Source: Labilibaculum sp. K2S (GTDB taxonomy: Bacteria > Bacteroidota > Bacteroidia > Bacteroidales > Marinifilaceae). From it: DNA of 64,000 nucleotides. Below the pieces are notes generated by a model, which made no database searches, was not told where the DNA came from, and saw only the letters and a program-made list of their open reading frames with translations. The stretch is from positions 1 to 64,000 of the forward strand of contig NZ_JAUCMW010000001.1 of NCBI RefSeq assembly GCF_030372765.1. Direction: 5' to 3'. The translations under genes and the position numbers were made by a program. Below are positions 15,477-24,742 of the stretch, piece after piece; position 1 is the stretch's first letter, and every line of letters begins with the position of its first letter.

Positions 15477-16142
15477 ATGAGCATATCCCAAAACATAAAT
15501 ACAATTCTCGAAAAAATTCCTGCTAATGTAAAATTGGTAGCGGTGTCGAAAACGAAACCCCAAGAGGATATAATAGAAGCCTACGAAGGTGGTTACCGGG
15601 TTTTTGGTGAAAATAAACCACAGGAATTGGTACAAAAATATAACGAACTTCCTAAGGATATAGAATGGCATTTCATTGGTCATCTTCAGACCAATAAGGT
15701 GAAGTATATAGCGCCGTTCATACAGCTTATTCATGCCGTTGACAGCATTAAATTACTGAAAGAAATTAATAAGCAGGCAGAGAAGAACAACAGAGTTATT
15801 AAATGCTTATTGCAGTTTCATATTGCTTCGGAGGAAACTAAATTTGGTCTTACTATTGATGAGGCAAAAGAACTGTTTACTTCTGAAGATTTTAAATCAT
15901 TAAAATCGATTCAAATTGTTGGTGTAATGGGAATGGCTACCTATACGAATAATGAAATTAAGATCAGAAATGAGTTTGGGAATCTTAAATCCATATTTGA
16001 AAGTTTAAAATCAGATTTCTTTATAGATAGAGATGAATTTAAAGAAATTTCAATGGGTATGTCGGGTGATTATATGCTGGCAATAAGTGAGGGAAGTACC
16101 ATGATTCGGGTAGGAAGCACTATATTCGGATCGAGATATTAA
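15477..16142 (+). CDS. YggS-family pyridoxal-phosphate-binding protein
   Basis: The 221-residue protein belongs to the PLPBP/YggS family, a single-domain alanine-racemase-like barrel that carries PLP and helps keep cellular B6 in balance. The PLP Lys is Lys25 in LVAVSKTKP. GENKPQELVQK and WHFIGHLQTNKVKYI are family hallmarks, as are the C-terminal SMGMSGDYMLAI and IRVGSTIFG phosphate-binding motifs. No catalytic activity is established for the family. It is monocistronic by spacing. Confidence 0.93.
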   Translation: MSISQNINTILEKIPANVKLVAVSKTKPQEDIIEAYEGGYRVFGENKPQELVQKYNELPKDIEWHFIGHLQTNKVKYIAPFIQLIHAVDSIKLLKEINKQAEKNNRVIKCLLQFHIASEETKFGLTIDEAKELFTSEDFKSLKSIQIVGVMGMATYTNNEIKIRNEFGNLKSIFESLKSDFFIDRDEFKEISMGMSGDYMLAISEGSTMIRVGSTIFGSRY

Positions 16143-16204
16143 ATTCTGAGGATTTTAATGATTTAAGTCAGTACTAAGCTTGTAAATTTCTCTTTTGAAT
16201 TTAC

Positions 16205-16212
16205 TATATTTG
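16205..16212 (+). promoter_or_regulatory. -7 promoter box of the DHOD-like gene
   Basis: TATATTTG is an exact TAnnTTTG match with a TTG about 22 nt further upstream (near 16180). It argues for a start at ATG 16251 rather than the TTG at 16224, which would lie at or next to the transcription start. Confidence 0.5.
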
Positions 16213-16250
16213 TTCGTTACCGATTGAAAAATATTAAAAAATCAAATAAC

Positions 16251-17255
16251 ATGATTAATCTTAAAACCACTTATATGGGATTGCAATTAAAGAATCCTTT
16301 AATTGTTAGCAGTTCCGGACTTACAAGTTCTGTAAGAAAAATAAAAATTATTGAAGAAAAAGGTGCTGGAGCAGTTGTTTTAAAGTCTTTATTCGAAGAA
16401 CAAATTCGCAACGAAGCTAAACATTTGCTGGGTAAGGATCCTGCAAATACAAGTTATCCTGAAGCTGAAGATTATATTCAGACTTACATCAAAGGAAATT
16501 CTGTTTCAAATTATTTGACTCTTATCAAGGAAGCAAAGAAAGCTGTTTCGATTCCTGTAATTGCAAGTATTAATTGTGTCTCTTCATCGGATTGGACTTC
16601 TTTTGCGAAAGAAATTGAAAAAGCCGGAGCAGATGCTATTGAGCTAAATGTGTTTATCGTTCCAAGCGATAGAAACATGAGTTCTGCAGAATACGAAAAT
16701 TTATATTACAATATATTTAACGCAGTTAAAAAGGAAGTGCATATTCCAATATCAATGAAAATTGGAATTTATTTCACCAATTTATTTTCTGTTGCTAATC
16801 GTTTAAATGCCGATGGAGCAGATGCGTTGGTGTTGTTTAATCGTTTTTATGAGCCTGATATTGATATTGAGAAAATGAAAATTACAAGTGCTGAGGTTTT
16901 AAGCTCTGCAGGTGATATTCGCAAATCTCTTCGTTGGGTTGGTATGTTGTCTGATAAAATTAAAGGAATTGATATTTCGGCTTCAACAGGGATTCATAAT
17001 GGCGAGGCTGCAATAAAGCAATTGTTGGCAGGTGCTAAAACAGTACAGATTTGTTCTACTGTATATGAGCATGGTTTCGATCAAATTACCAATATATTGG
17101 GAGATTTAACCAATTGGATGACCAAAAAAGGATTTAAAACTGTTGATGAATTTCGTGGCAGTCTTAATTATGGCAGTATTCAAGATCCTGGTTTGTATGA
17201 AAGAGCACAGTTTATGAAGTACTTTTCAAATAATGAAAAGGACGTTTTAGTATAA
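16251..17255 (+). CDS. Dihydroorotate dehydrogenase-like flavoprotein
   Basis: From ATG 16251 the protein has 334 residues (MINLKTTYMGLQLKNPL). It is a TIM-barrel protein of the dihydroorotate/dihydropyrimidine dehydrogenase superfamily: NPLIVSSSG at the FMN site, VIASINC, ELNVF in the place of the usual ELNxS/N motif, and STGIHNGEAAIKQLLAGAKTVQICS at the phosphate-binding end. Many Bacteroidetes carry this paralogue besides a true PyrD. The active-site Cys/Ser loop is not clear, so its substrate should not be assumed to be dihydroorotate. A promoter box at 16205 supports the start. Confidence 0.82.
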   Translation: MINLKTTYMGLQLKNPLIVSSSGLTSSVRKIKIIEEKGAGAVVLKSLFEEQIRNEAKHLLGKDPANTSYPEAEDYIQTYIKGNSVSNYLTLIKEAKKAVSIPVIASINCVSSSDWTSFAKEIEKAGADAIELNVFIVPSDRNMSSAEYENLYYNIFNAVKKEVHIPISMKIGIYFTNLFSVANRLNADGADALVLFNRFYEPDIDIEKMKITSAEVLSSAGDIRKSLRWVGMLSDKIKGIDISASTGIHNGEAAIKQLLAGAKTVQICSTVYEHGFDQITNILGDLTNWMTKKGFKTVDEFRGSLNYGSIQDPGLYERAQFMKYFSNNEKDVLV

Positions 17256-17260
17256 AAGAT

Positions 17261-17286
17261 AAAAGCCGCTTTTAAAGCGGCTTTTT
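17261..17286. terminator. Bidirectional terminator
   Basis: AAAGCCGCTTT pairs with AAAGCGGCTTT, with T-rich flanks on both strands. It lies between convergent stops at 17255 and 17293. Confidence 0.85.
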
Positions 17287-17292
17287 CTTTTT

Positions 17293-17826
17293 CTATAGTT
17301 GATCTATTATATGAATTGCTTCATGAATGATTCCCTTTTTTTCGGGAGATGCTTCTGAAATAGCATCCTTAAGTTTCGCCATCTCCACAGGCTTACATTC
17401 TTCTGAGATTTTTTCTGTAAGATTTTCTATTACAGTAAATGCTTCAAAGGAAGTCTCAAAATCCGACACAATTAACAAATCAACAAAAGTTGAGATGTAT
17501 TTTGAGAAATCAATACTGGTTTCCCAGCAAATTGAAACTAGAATTTTTCGAATTGTCAGATACTTTTCATTAGCGATTGCCTCTATAATAATTTTATCCG
17601 AATCCTGATTTTTTAGATCAGCAAGAAAATTATGGATTGATGATTGTATTTCCTTATTGGAATTCGAAATCATCAGATCTAGCAGAGGTGTAATATCTTC
17701 TGGTTTTCCTTCTTCACGTAATTGATTGATTGAATCGAGTACCACTTTATTATCCAAAGAGCTAAGTCCTAAGATTATGGAGTTGCGTAAATCCTTTTTG
17801 CTAATATTGCTCATTAAATTGTTCAT
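17293..17826 (-). CDS. HEAT-repeat-like helical protein, function unknown
   Basis: The 177-residue acidic protein has no signal peptide or membrane segment. It reads as paired helices with HEAT-like spacing, for example NSIILGLSSLDNKVVLDSINQL and ITPLLDLMISNSNKEIQSSI. Such solenoids act as protein-binding scaffolds. I recognise no specific family. Two in-frame Met codons (1 and 5) are possible starts. Confidence 0.6.
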   Translation of the reverse strand: MNNLMSNISKKDLRNSIILGLSSLDNKVVLDSINQLREEGKPEDITPLLDLMISNSNKEIQSSIHNFLADLKNQDSDKIIIEAIANEKYLTIRKILVSICWETSIDFSKYISTFVDLLIVSDFETSFEAFTVIENLTEKISEECKPVEMAKLKDAISEASPEKKGIIHEAIHIIDQL

Positions 17827-18219
17827 TTATTCGATGCAAAACTAGTAATTTTTATTTGTTTTATCCCCTCACAATATCATCTGTTTACTTATTGAATTTT
17901 AATTAATCTAAGTCTGATTTAAGACTAATTGATTGGGACTTAATAATTGAAAGGATAGCTTTGAATTGCACTTTTTTCATAAAAAGTCAAAAATTGCTAT
18001 TTATATGCTGATTTTATAAGAAGAAATTAAGCAATAATTTTATGTTGAGTGGTAGGAGCTGAGTAGGTTTGTGTGTGGAATATTCATTTTAAAGACAAAA
18101 TACTCTTTCCCCATTTCATTTTGTATGGTGAAATATTCTTGAAAAATAGATGTTATATTCTTGAAAAATTGTAATTTAAGTTCGTTGAAAGATAGATGTT
18201 AATCTTCAGAATGGGTTCG
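17827..18219. other. Intergenic region with a direct repeat
   Basis: Upstream of the lipoprotein gene at 18220, a 15-bp direct repeat ATATTCTTGAAAAAT occurs at 18133-18147 and 18155-18169, spaced 22 bp start to start, or about two helical turns. This is the type of arrangement bound by response regulators. Nothing else is recognisable. Confidence 0.45.
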
Positions 18220-19101
18220 ATGAGAAAAATTATTTGGGGTTTTGGAATTATACTACTGTTCAATTCATGTAATTTGTTTTCTTCAAAAAATAAGGAGAAG
18301 GTATCTGAGGGGGAAGTGCTGGAGTATCAGTTGATGCAGGAAAATACGGATAAGATGAAGAGAATTTTCTTTGTACTTCCCAGTCCAATTGAAATTTCAT
18401 TATTAATTAAAAAATCAGGAGTTCATTTTAGGGAAGATTTGCTGAATGATATGGAGAATTTGCCGGGATATTCAACAAGCCCTTCAAGAGCAATAGCACT
18501 AGGGGTTTATTGCGCTGATTTAAGCTATGCAAGTTTGAATGAACAATATCAGATCTCAATTGAGTATATGAATGTATCCAGGAGTCTCGCAGAATCATTA
18601 GGGATTCTTAGAACAGTTGGACAGGACAAGATTCGTTTGCTGGAAAGTAATGTAACAAATAAGGAGCTGATTGTTGATATTGTATCGGAGATTTATATGG
18701 AATCGAATCAGCAATTACGTGAGCAGGACAGGTATTCGCTGGCTGCTTTGATGTTGATCGGAGGATGGGTGGAGTGCATGTATATAGCGACTCAAAGTGT
18801 TAATCCAAATGAGAAATCACATGAGAAATCACATGAGGAATCACATGAGGAATTAATCAAACAGATTTTAGATCAAAAATTGTCTCTTGAAAGTATAAAA
18901 ACGGTATTGCGGGACAATCAGGCTGATCCAATTATTAAACCCATTTATCAGGATGTATTGCAACTTGAAAAATTATTTGAAATGAGTATTAAAGCTTCAG
19001 ACACGGAAGAGGGGGCTGATTTTATTGATTCTGTTGATGAATTGGTATTTGTACAATTAGTTGCAAAAATAGATGATATGAGGGATTATTTAGTTCATTA
19101 G
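18220..19101 (+). CDS. Lipoprotein of unknown function with SHEE/SHEK repeat
   Basis: From ATG 18220 (MRKIIWGFG) the protein has 293 residues; an upstream ATG at 18196 adds eight residues that would precede the signal peptide. The signal ends at LLFNSC, a lipobox. The mature protein is mainly helical and acidic. A 12-bp tandem repeat (18811-18846) encodes three copies of a HEKS/HEES-type unit (EKSHEKSHEESHEE), in a place likely to be a surface loop. I do not recognise the family. A short gap (41 nt) separates it from the next exported protein gene, and the two may be cotranscribed. Confidence 0.65.
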   Translation: MRKIIWGFGIILLFNSCNLFSSKNKEKVSEGEVLEYQLMQENTDKMKRIFFVLPSPIEISLLIKKSGVHFREDLLNDMENLPGYSTSPSRAIALGVYCADLSYASLNEQYQISIEYMNVSRSLAESLGILRTVGQDKIRLLESNVTNKELIVDIVSEIYMESNQQLREQDRYSLAALMLIGGWVECMYIATQSVNPNEKSHEKSHEESHEELIKQILDQKLSLESIKTVLRDNQADPIIKPIYQDVLQLEKLFEMSIKASDTEEGADFIDSVDELVFVQLVAKIDDMRDYLVH

Positions 19102-19142
19102 TGTGAAAATAATTTAAGAATTACACATACAGCATTTCTAAT

Positions 19143-19574
19143 ATGAAGTATTATTTACTGTCGGCCTTACTTGTATTTTACTTTTCTGTTAATCTTGTAT
19201 TTTCTCAGTGCAGGGATTTTGCAAAAGAACATTGTAAACCTAAACTTGAAAATTATATTCATGATGGTAATTACAATGGTGTAGTACTAAATCAAGACGA
19301 GGAAGTTGAATTACATAAAGCCTTTTTTAGCGGACAAAAATATCGTATAGTAGTTGGTTGTGAAGATAATATGCCAACAATACATTTTAAAATTACCGAC
19401 TCGGATCTGAATCTGATTTTTGATAACGAGGAAAGTAATTACACTGATTTTTTTGATTTCGAATTGGATGAGGCTAAAACACTAATCATATCTTTGGATT
19501 TTGTGGAAGAGGAAAACCCTGGTTTAGAATTGGAAAACGGTTGTGTTTCCATTTTATTTGGGATGAAATTATAA
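19143..19574 (+). CDS. Small exported protein of unknown function
   Basis: The 143-residue protein has a signal peptide (MKYYLLSALLVFYFSVNLVFS) and an acidic, beta-rich mature part with Cys residues at its start (QCRDFAKEHCK) and near its end. The stretch EVELHKAFFSGQKYRIVVGCEDN resembles short secreted beta-sandwich proteins found next to lipoproteins in Bacteroidetes. I do not recognise a named family or a function. It sits 41 nt behind the lipoprotein gene at 18220. Confidence 0.6.
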   Translation: MKYYLLSALLVFYFSVNLVFSQCRDFAKEHCKPKLENYIHDGNYNGVVLNQDEEVELHKAFFSGQKYRIVVGCEDNMPTIHFKITDSDLNLIFDNEESNYTDFFDFELDEAKTLIISLDFVEEENPGLELENGCVSILFGMKL

Positions 19575-19576
19575 AG

Positions 19577-19604
19577 AAATAGGTTCCTTTTAGGAACCTA
19601 TTTT
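19577..19604. terminator. Bidirectional terminator overlapping the uvrA stop
   Basis: AAATAGGTTCC pairs with GGAACCTATTT. The hairpin lies between convergent genes, and the uvrA stop codon (19590-19592) falls in its loop. Confidence 0.85.
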
Positions 19605-22394
19605 AGTTAGTTTTTCTTTTAAATATTGCCCTGTATAGGACTCTGAACAATGAATAGCATCTTCGGGAATTCCCTCAAAAACAATCTGTCCTCCATTAAT
19701 TCCACCTTCAGGTCCTAAATCAATTAACCAATCGGCACATTTAATAATTTCCATATTGTGTTCAATAATAATTAGCGTATGTCCTCTTGATATAAGGGCA
19801 TTAAATGCATCCATTAATTTATGAATATCATGAAAATGCAATCCGGTTGTCGGTTCATCAAAAACAAACAGGCAAGGTTCGGCTTTTTCTTTCGCTAAAA
19901 AAGAAGCTAGTTTTACTCTTTGACTCTCACCACCACTTAAAGTGCTTGATGATTGCCCTAATTTCACGTAACCTAATCCTACATCAACCAGTGGTTGTAA
20001 TCGCTGAACAATTTTCTTTTCTGTTGTGCTCTTACCTTTAGAAAAGAATTCAACCGATTCGTTTACAGTCATTTCCAATACGTCATGGATGTTTTTTTGA
20101 TTGTATCGAATTTGCAAAATATCATCTTTGAATCTTTTTCCCTGGCAACTTTCGCATTGCAGGTAAATATCAGCCATAAACTGCATTTCAACCTTAATTA
20201 TTCCTTCCCCCTGACATTCATCACATCTGCCTCCATCAATATTAAAGGAAAAATGTGAAGGTTTAAAACCACTATACCGTGATGCTTTTTGATCGGCGAA
20301 TAGTTTTCGGATCTCGTCATATGCCTTTAAGTAGGTAACAGGATTCGATCGGGATGATTTTCCAATTGGATTTTGATCGACAAACTCGATATCTTTAATA
20401 AGATGAAGATCGCCTTTAAGAGCATCAAAATGGCCACTTTTATCAGAGTACCCACCGTAATGTTTCTTTAATGCGGGATACAAGATTGTCTTTACCAAAG
20501 AAGATTTTCCGGATCCACTCACGCCGGTAATTACTGACATGATATTTAAAGGAAATTTAATATTTAAGCCTTTTAGATTATTTTCTCTTGCACCAATTAT
20601 TTCAATGTAATTATTCCATTTTTTTCGTGTGGCAGGCACAGGAATCATCATTTTTCGGGATATGTATTGAGAAGTTAAACTTTCCGAAGACTCTTGTAAT
20701 TGATTAAGATTTCCTTGGAATACGACTTCTCCGCCAAGCCGGCCGGCATATGGCCCGATATCGATAAGTTCATCAGCAGCCAAAATAATATCTTCATCGT
20801 GCTCAACAACGATAACCGTATTTCCCAAATCGCGCAATTCCCTCAAAACTTTAATGAGCAATTCGGTGTCCCGCGAATGAAGTCCGATACTTGGTTCATC
20901 CAGAATGTAAAGGGAACCAACAAGGCTGCTCCCTAATGACGTTGCTAAATTAATTCGTTGCGATTCTCCGCCGGACAGACTGCTGGACAATCGATTAAGA
21001 GTTAGGTAACCCAATCCAACATCCGATAGAAAATTAATGCGGTTTTTAATATCTACAAGTAAGCGACTGGCTATTTTCTCATCGGTTTTATCCAAATTTA
21101 AATTCTGAAAAAAATCGTTGAGCTCATTCAATGGCATTAACACCAAGTCCTGAATGTTTTTATCATTCACTTTTACATAGCCGGCCTCTTTTTTTAACCG
21201 GGTTCCTCTACAGTCGGGACAAACTGTTTTTCCTCTGTAGCGAGATAACATGACCCGGTATTGAATCTTATATTGTTTTGCTTCCAGATATTTGAAAAAA
21301 TCATTTAAACCTTTAAAGTGCTTGTTGCCGGTCCATAGTAAAAGTTTTTCTTCTTCACTTAATTCAAAATAGGAGCGATGTATGGGAAAATCAAACTTAT
21401 CGGCAGAATAGATTAATTTATTTTTCCATTCCTGCATTTTTTCACCCTTCCAGCAAACAACAGCATCGTCGTAGATGCTAAGTGTTTTGTTAGGAATAAC
21501 CAGATCCTCATCAATACCAATTACCTTTCCAAAGCCTTCGCAGGTTGGACACGCACCAAGTGGATTATTGAAGCTGAATGTGTGAACATTGGGATCTTCA
21601 AATATGATTCCATCTGCCTCGAAACGATTCGAGAAAGATTGGTAATCTGTACTGCCATCAATAGAAAGCAAACATTCTCCTTTTCCTTCGTAAAATGCTG
21701 TTTGCAGAGAATCAGCTATTCTATTCTGAGTATCCTCATCTGAAGAGACCCTTATTCTGTCAATAACGATATGAATCGGCACATTTTTTTGAAGAAGATC
21801 AGGATTTTCAATTACTTCAAAAATCTTATGGATTTCACCTTTACTTTCTACTCTTGAAAACCCTTGTTGAGATAAAACTTCCAACTGCTCTTTTTTACTT
21901 CGGTCGCCATTGTGCATTTCCGCTAAAATCATGACCGGAACACCTTCTTTCTGACTAAGTATATACTTCACAACATCAGTAATAGAGTGCCTCTTTACGC
22001 GGGTATTTGAAATGGGTGAGTATGTTCTCCCTATTCTTGCGAAAAGAAGTTTAAGATAATCGTAAATCTCGGTTGAAGTACCAACAGTTGAGCGCGGATT
22101 ACGGGTATTTACCTTCTGTTCAATTGCGATGGCAGGAGGTATTCCTTTAATAAAATCAACCTCAGGCTTGTCAATCCGTCCTAAAAATTGTCTTGCATAG
22201 GACGATAAGCTCTCCACATACCTTCGTTGCCCTTCAGCGTAAAGTGTATCAAATGCCAATGATGATTTCCCTGATCCAGAAAGCCCTGTGATTACAATAA
22301 ACTTATTTCTGGGAATCTTAAGGTCGATGTTCTTTAGATTATGAACTTTTGCCCCTTTTATATAAATGTATTTTTCTGAATTCTTGTCCGCCAT
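19590..22394 (-). CDS. uvrA: UvrABC excinuclease subunit A
   Basis: The 934-residue ATPase recognises bulky DNA lesions and loads UvrB in nucleotide excision repair. It has two ABC modules: Walker [13 protein letters not shown] (near 36) and [11 protein letters not shown] (near 630), with two ABC signatures ([12 protein letters not shown] and [12 protein letters not shown]). Zinc-binding CxxC motifs are present ([32 protein letters not shown]). The length is normal. A near-consensus Bacteroidetes promoter lies 56 nt upstream. It ends in a shared terminator. Confidence 0.98.
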   Translation of the reverse strand: MADKNSEKYIYIKGAKVHNLKNIDLKIPRNKFIVITGLSGSGKSSLAFDTLYAEGQRRYVESLSSYARQFLGRIDKPEVDFIKGIPPAIAIEQKVNTRNPRSTVGTSTEIYDYLKLLFARIGRTYSPISNTRVKRHSITDVVKYILSQKEGVPVMILAEMHNGDRSKKEQLEVLSQQGFSRVESKGEIHKIFEVIENPDLLQKNVPIHIVIDRIRVSSDEDTQNRIADSLQTAFYEGKGECLLSIDGSTDYQSFSNRFEADGIIFEDPNVHTFSFNNPLGACPTCEGFGKVIGIDEDLVIPNKTLSIYDDAVVCWKGEKMQEWKNKLIYSADKFDFPIHRSYFELSEEEKLLLWTGNKHFKGLNDFFKYLEAKQYKIQYRVMLSRYRGKTVCPDCRGTRLKKEAGYVKVNDKNIQDLVLMPLNELNDFFQNLNLDKTDEKIASRLLVDIKNRINFLSDVGLGYLTLNRLSSSLSGGESQRINLATSLGSSLVGSLYILDEPSIGLHSRDTELLIKVLRELRDLGNTVIVVEHDEDIILAADELIDIGPYAGRLGGEVVFQGNLNQLQESSESLTSQYISRKMMIPVPATRKKWNNYIEIIGARENNLKGLNIKFPLNIMSVITGVSGSGKSSLVKTILYPALKKHYGGYSDKSGHFDALKGDLHLIKDIEFVDQNPIGKSSRSNPVTYLKAYDEIRKLFADQKASRYSGFKPSHFSFNIDGGRCDECQGEGIIKVEMQFMADIYLQCESCQGKRFKDDILQIRYNQKNIHDVLEMTVNESVEFFSKGKSTTEKKIVQRLQPLVDVGLGYVKLGQSSSTLSGGESQRVKLASFLAKEKAEPCLFVFDEPTTGLHFHDIHKLMDAFNALISRGHTLIIIEHNMEIIKCADWLIDLGPEGGINGGQIVFEGIPEDAIHCSESYTGQYLKEKLTKIGS

Positions 22395-22449
22395 ATTTGT
22401 AATTCGATCCCAGATTAGGTTTCGTGTATGTTTACTAAAATCGAATCTA

Positions 22450-22480
22450 CAAAGATATTTAACTTCTAAACATTTTCAAA
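22450..22480 (-). promoter_or_regulatory. Promoter of uvrA
   Basis: On the minus strand: TTTG (-33), a 19-bp spacer, then TATCTTTG (-7). This is one of the best matches in the window to TTTG-N19-TAnnTTTG. Confidence 0.65.
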
Positions 22481-22589
22481 TCTCATCAAAAATTAGTTTA
22501 TTGCATGTTATTAAGGATATTTATTAACCATCAATAATAAAGGAGACATTGCTTATAGAATAATTTTTACACTGTTTTATTAAATAGCT

Positions 22590-23183
22590 GTGAAATTGAG
22601 AAAGATTAATCCTACTGATTATGATCTCGTTAAGCAATTCATTGATGGTAATGATGATAGTATTGATACTCTAGTAACCCGACATAGGGACAGAGTATAT
22701 ACGTATATCTATCTAATCGTAAAAAATCATCAGCTTTCCGAAGATTTATTTCAGGATACCTTTATTAAGGTAATCCGATCGCTCCGTATGGGGAAATATC
22801 AAGACAATGGGAAATTTTTGGCTTGGGTGCTGCGAATAGCTCACAATTTAATTATTGATCATTTTAGAAAGGAGAAGCAGAACAATACTTTTTCTAAAGA
22901 TGATTATGAATTGGATATTTTCAATTCTTCCAAATATTGTGAAGGAAACTATGAAGATGAACTTATTCAAAATCAGATTCATGATGATGTTCGCAAATTG
23001 GTTGATGAACTTCCTGAGGATCAAAGGGAAGTTGTTATTTTGAGGCATTATAAAGGTTTAAGTTTCAAGGAGATTGCCGAACATACTGATGTTAGTATCA
23101 ATACCGCTCTGGGGCGGATGAGATATGCATTAATCAACATGCGGAAAACAATTGAAGAAAGAAATATGAGTCTTACTTTTTAG
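22590..23183 (+). CDS. ECF-type RNA polymerase sigma factor
   Basis: The 197-residue sigma-70-family protein has region 2 at about 25-95 (VTRHRDRVYTYIYLIVKNHQLSEDLFQDTFIKV, then WVLRIAHNLIIDHFRKEK) and region 4 at about 135-190 (LPEDQREVVILRHYKGLSFKEIAEHTDVSINTALGRMRYAL). It starts with GTG; no ATG fits the usual N-terminus better. No membrane anti-sigma gene follows. The next gene, a 79-codon frame of unknown function 121 nt downstream, could be cotranscribed. Confidence 0.9.
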   Translation: MKLRKINPTDYDLVKQFIDGNDDSIDTLVTRHRDRVYTYIYLIVKNHQLSEDLFQDTFIKVIRSLRMGKYQDNGKFLAWVLRIAHNLIIDHFRKEKQNNTFSKDDYELDIFNSSKYCEGNYEDELIQNQIHDDVRKLVDELPEDQREVVILRHYKGLSFKEIAEHTDVSINTALGRMRYALINMRKTIEERNMSLTF

Positions 23184-23304
23184 TACCTGAATGTTTTTAT
23201 TAAAATGAATTGACTGAGGAATGTAAGTTTTTCAGTCTTTTTTAAAGTGAAATACTAAATTGAAATTTTAAGCGTTAATAGGAAAATAGAAATATTATTT
23301 GCCT

Positions 23305-23544
23305 ATGAATGATGTTTATACTCTTTTAAATTTAGACCGTAAAAATACAGGACAAGAAATGATTTCACTAATGGATCGGATTGCAAATTCTGATGTTTTC
23401 GAATCTGTTGAACTAGTTGAATATCTGGACAGATTCAAAGTGAAGTCTCAATCAAATCTTCTTCATCGTATTTTGGGATTTCGTCAGTCCACGAAAAATG
23501 TGAATCTGAAATTTCCAGATATTGCAGAAATAGCATTAAACTAA
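23305..23544 (+). CDS. Small protein of unknown function
   Basis: From ATG 23305 it encodes 79 residues (MNDVYTLLNLDRKNTGQEM); a TTG at 23299 is a less likely start. There is no signal peptide, membrane segment or recognisable domain. A strong terminator follows directly, and it lies downstream of the sigma factor gene, so it may be a small partner or simply the last gene of that unit. I cannot assign a function. Confidence 0.55.
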   Translation: MNDVYTLLNLDRKNTGQEMISLMDRIANSDVFESVELVEYLDRFKVKSQSNLLHRILGFRQSTKNVNLKFPDIAEIALN

Positions 23545-23551
23545 GAAATAG

Positions 23552-23580
23552 CCGGAGTATTTGTACTCCGGTTTTTTTTT
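23552..23580 (+). terminator. Terminator after the sigma-factor unit
   Basis: CCGGAGTA pairs with TACTCCGG around TTTG, followed by nine T. Confidence 0.9.
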
Positions 23581-23612
23581 GTTCTAAAATTTCCAATTTC
23601 TAAATAAAGATG

Positions 23613-23639
23613 TATATTTGATATCAAAATGATATCAAA
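23613..23639 (+). promoter_or_regulatory. -7 box overlapped by a GATATC operator-like repeat
   Basis: TATATTTG (23613-23620) is a -7 box. TTTGATATC (23617-23625) and GATATCAAA (23631-23639) form a perfect 9-bp inverted repeat with a 5-bp spacer; as direct repeats they also give two GATATCAAA units 11 bp apart. The symmetric sites start inside the -7 box, as expected for a repressor operator. The ribbon-helix-helix gene in this operon is the obvious candidate binder. Confidence 0.55.
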
Positions 23640-23649
23640 TTAAATTATT

Positions 23650-24504
23650 ATGAGAGAAGAAAAGAGTTATTCTGCAAAACCAGGATTTTTAATGGTTTTC
23701 ATTGTTCTGGCTATGCTGGTAATAGGCATAGTAGGATTGGTAATGGTAAGGAACCCATTTTTCGTTATTTTTATTCCTTTGATAATAGCTTTTATCCCTG
23801 GGTTTACAATCGTTAATCCAAATGAGACCTCTGTTTTGGTGCTGTTTGGAGCATATAAAGGAACCATAATGACTAATGGTTTCTTTTGGGTAAATCCATT
23901 TATGGTAAAAAAGAAAGTGAGTTTGAGAGCCCGAAATCTGGATAGTGATCCTATAAAGGTAAATGACAAAATTGGAAACCCAATTATGATTGGAGTTGTT
24001 TTGGTTTGGAGAGTAAGAGATACTTACAAAGCTGCTTTTGATGTAGATAACTTTGAGCATTTTGTGAGTATTCAGTCTGAGGCTGCTATTCGACATATGG
24101 CAGGATCGTATCCGTACGATAATTTTGAGGATGAACAGGCTGAAATTACATTGCGTTCGGGAGGAAATAATGTAAGTGAATTATTGGAAAGTGAATTGAC
24201 AGATCGATTGGAAATAGCCGGAATAGAAGTGATGGAAGCAAGAATTAACTATCTTGCGTACGCTTCTGAAATTGCCGGAGCAATGTTGCGCCGTCAGCAG
24301 GCAACGGCAGTGGTTGCTGCACGTTTTAAAATTGTTGAAGGTGCTGTTAGCATGGTTGATATGGCATTGGACCAATTGGCACAAAAAAACATTGTTGATC
24401 TTGATGAGGATAAAAAAGCAACAATGGTTAGTAATTTGATGGTAGTGCTTTGTTCCGATAAAGATGTAACTCCTGTTGTAAATACCGGAACTTTGTATCA
24501 ATAA
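23650..24504 (+). CDS. SPFH-domain (stomatin/prohibitin-like) membrane protein
   Basis: The 284-residue protein has two N-terminal hydrophobic segments (about 13-33 and 37-54). An SPFH/band-7 domain follows (PNETSVLVLFGAYKGTIMTNGFFWVNPF, then the ELTDRLEIAGIEVMEARI and YASEIAGAMLRRQQATAVVAAR region). SPFH proteins oligomerise and organise membrane microdomains or regulate proteases. It lies 10 nt upstream of a small Arc-type DNA-binding gene, an association that I recall from other genomes. The operator-like repeat upstream suggests autoregulation by that protein. Confidence 0.9.
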   Translation: MREEKSYSAKPGFLMVFIVLAMLVIGIVGLVMVRNPFFVIFIPLIIAFIPGFTIVNPNETSVLVLFGAYKGTIMTNGFFWVNPFMVKKKVSLRARNLDSDPIKVNDKIGNPIMIGVVLVWRVRDTYKAAFDVDNFEHFVSIQSEAAIRHMAGSYPYDNFEDEQAEITLRSGGNNVSELLESELTDRLEIAGIEVMEARINYLAYASEIAGAMLRRQQATAVVAARFKIVEGAVSMVDMALDQLAQKNIVDLDEDKKATMVSNLMVVLCSDKDVTPVVNTGTLYQ

Positions 24505-24514
24505 TTGATTAACT

Positions 24515-24700
24515 ATGGCAAAAAAGAAATCATTTGTTCTGCGTCTTGATCCTGAGATGTACAAAAAGTTGGAAAAGTGGGCTGTTGATGAATTTCGTAG
24601 TACGAATGGACAAATTGAATGGATTTTGAATAAAGCCTTGAATGAAGCAGGACGAAAAAAAGATAATGGCTCCGAAGATGCCGGTAAATTAGAAGAATAA
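24515..24700 (+). CDS. Arc-type ribbon-helix-helix DNA-binding protein
   Basis: The 61-residue protein has the Arc/MetJ ribbon-helix-helix pattern: a beta strand KKSFVLRLDPEMYKKLEKWA followed by helices with FRSTNGQIEWILNKAL. Such proteins bind DNA as dimers through the ribbon and act as repressors. It is the second gene after the SPFH protein and likely binds the GATATC repeat in front of that gene. The C-terminal tail is charged and probably disordered. Confidence 0.85.
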   Translation: MAKKKSFVLRLDPEMYKKLEKWAVDEFRSTNGQIEWILNKALNEAGRKKDNGSEDAGKLEE

Positions 24701-24736
24701 AAAAAGCCCAAATGTTATATTTTAACATTTGGGCTT
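24701..24736. terminator. Hairpin terminator between convergent genes
   Basis: AAGCCCAAATGTTA pairs with TAACATTTGGGCTT. The T run follows on the minus strand, so it chiefly ends the gene at 24743-25387. Confidence 0.85.
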
Positions 24737-24742
24737 ACGTTA

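Noticed and set aside
16224-16250. TTG start of the DHOD-like gene
   Set aside because: It lies at the predicted transcription start; ATG 16251 gives the usual N-terminus.
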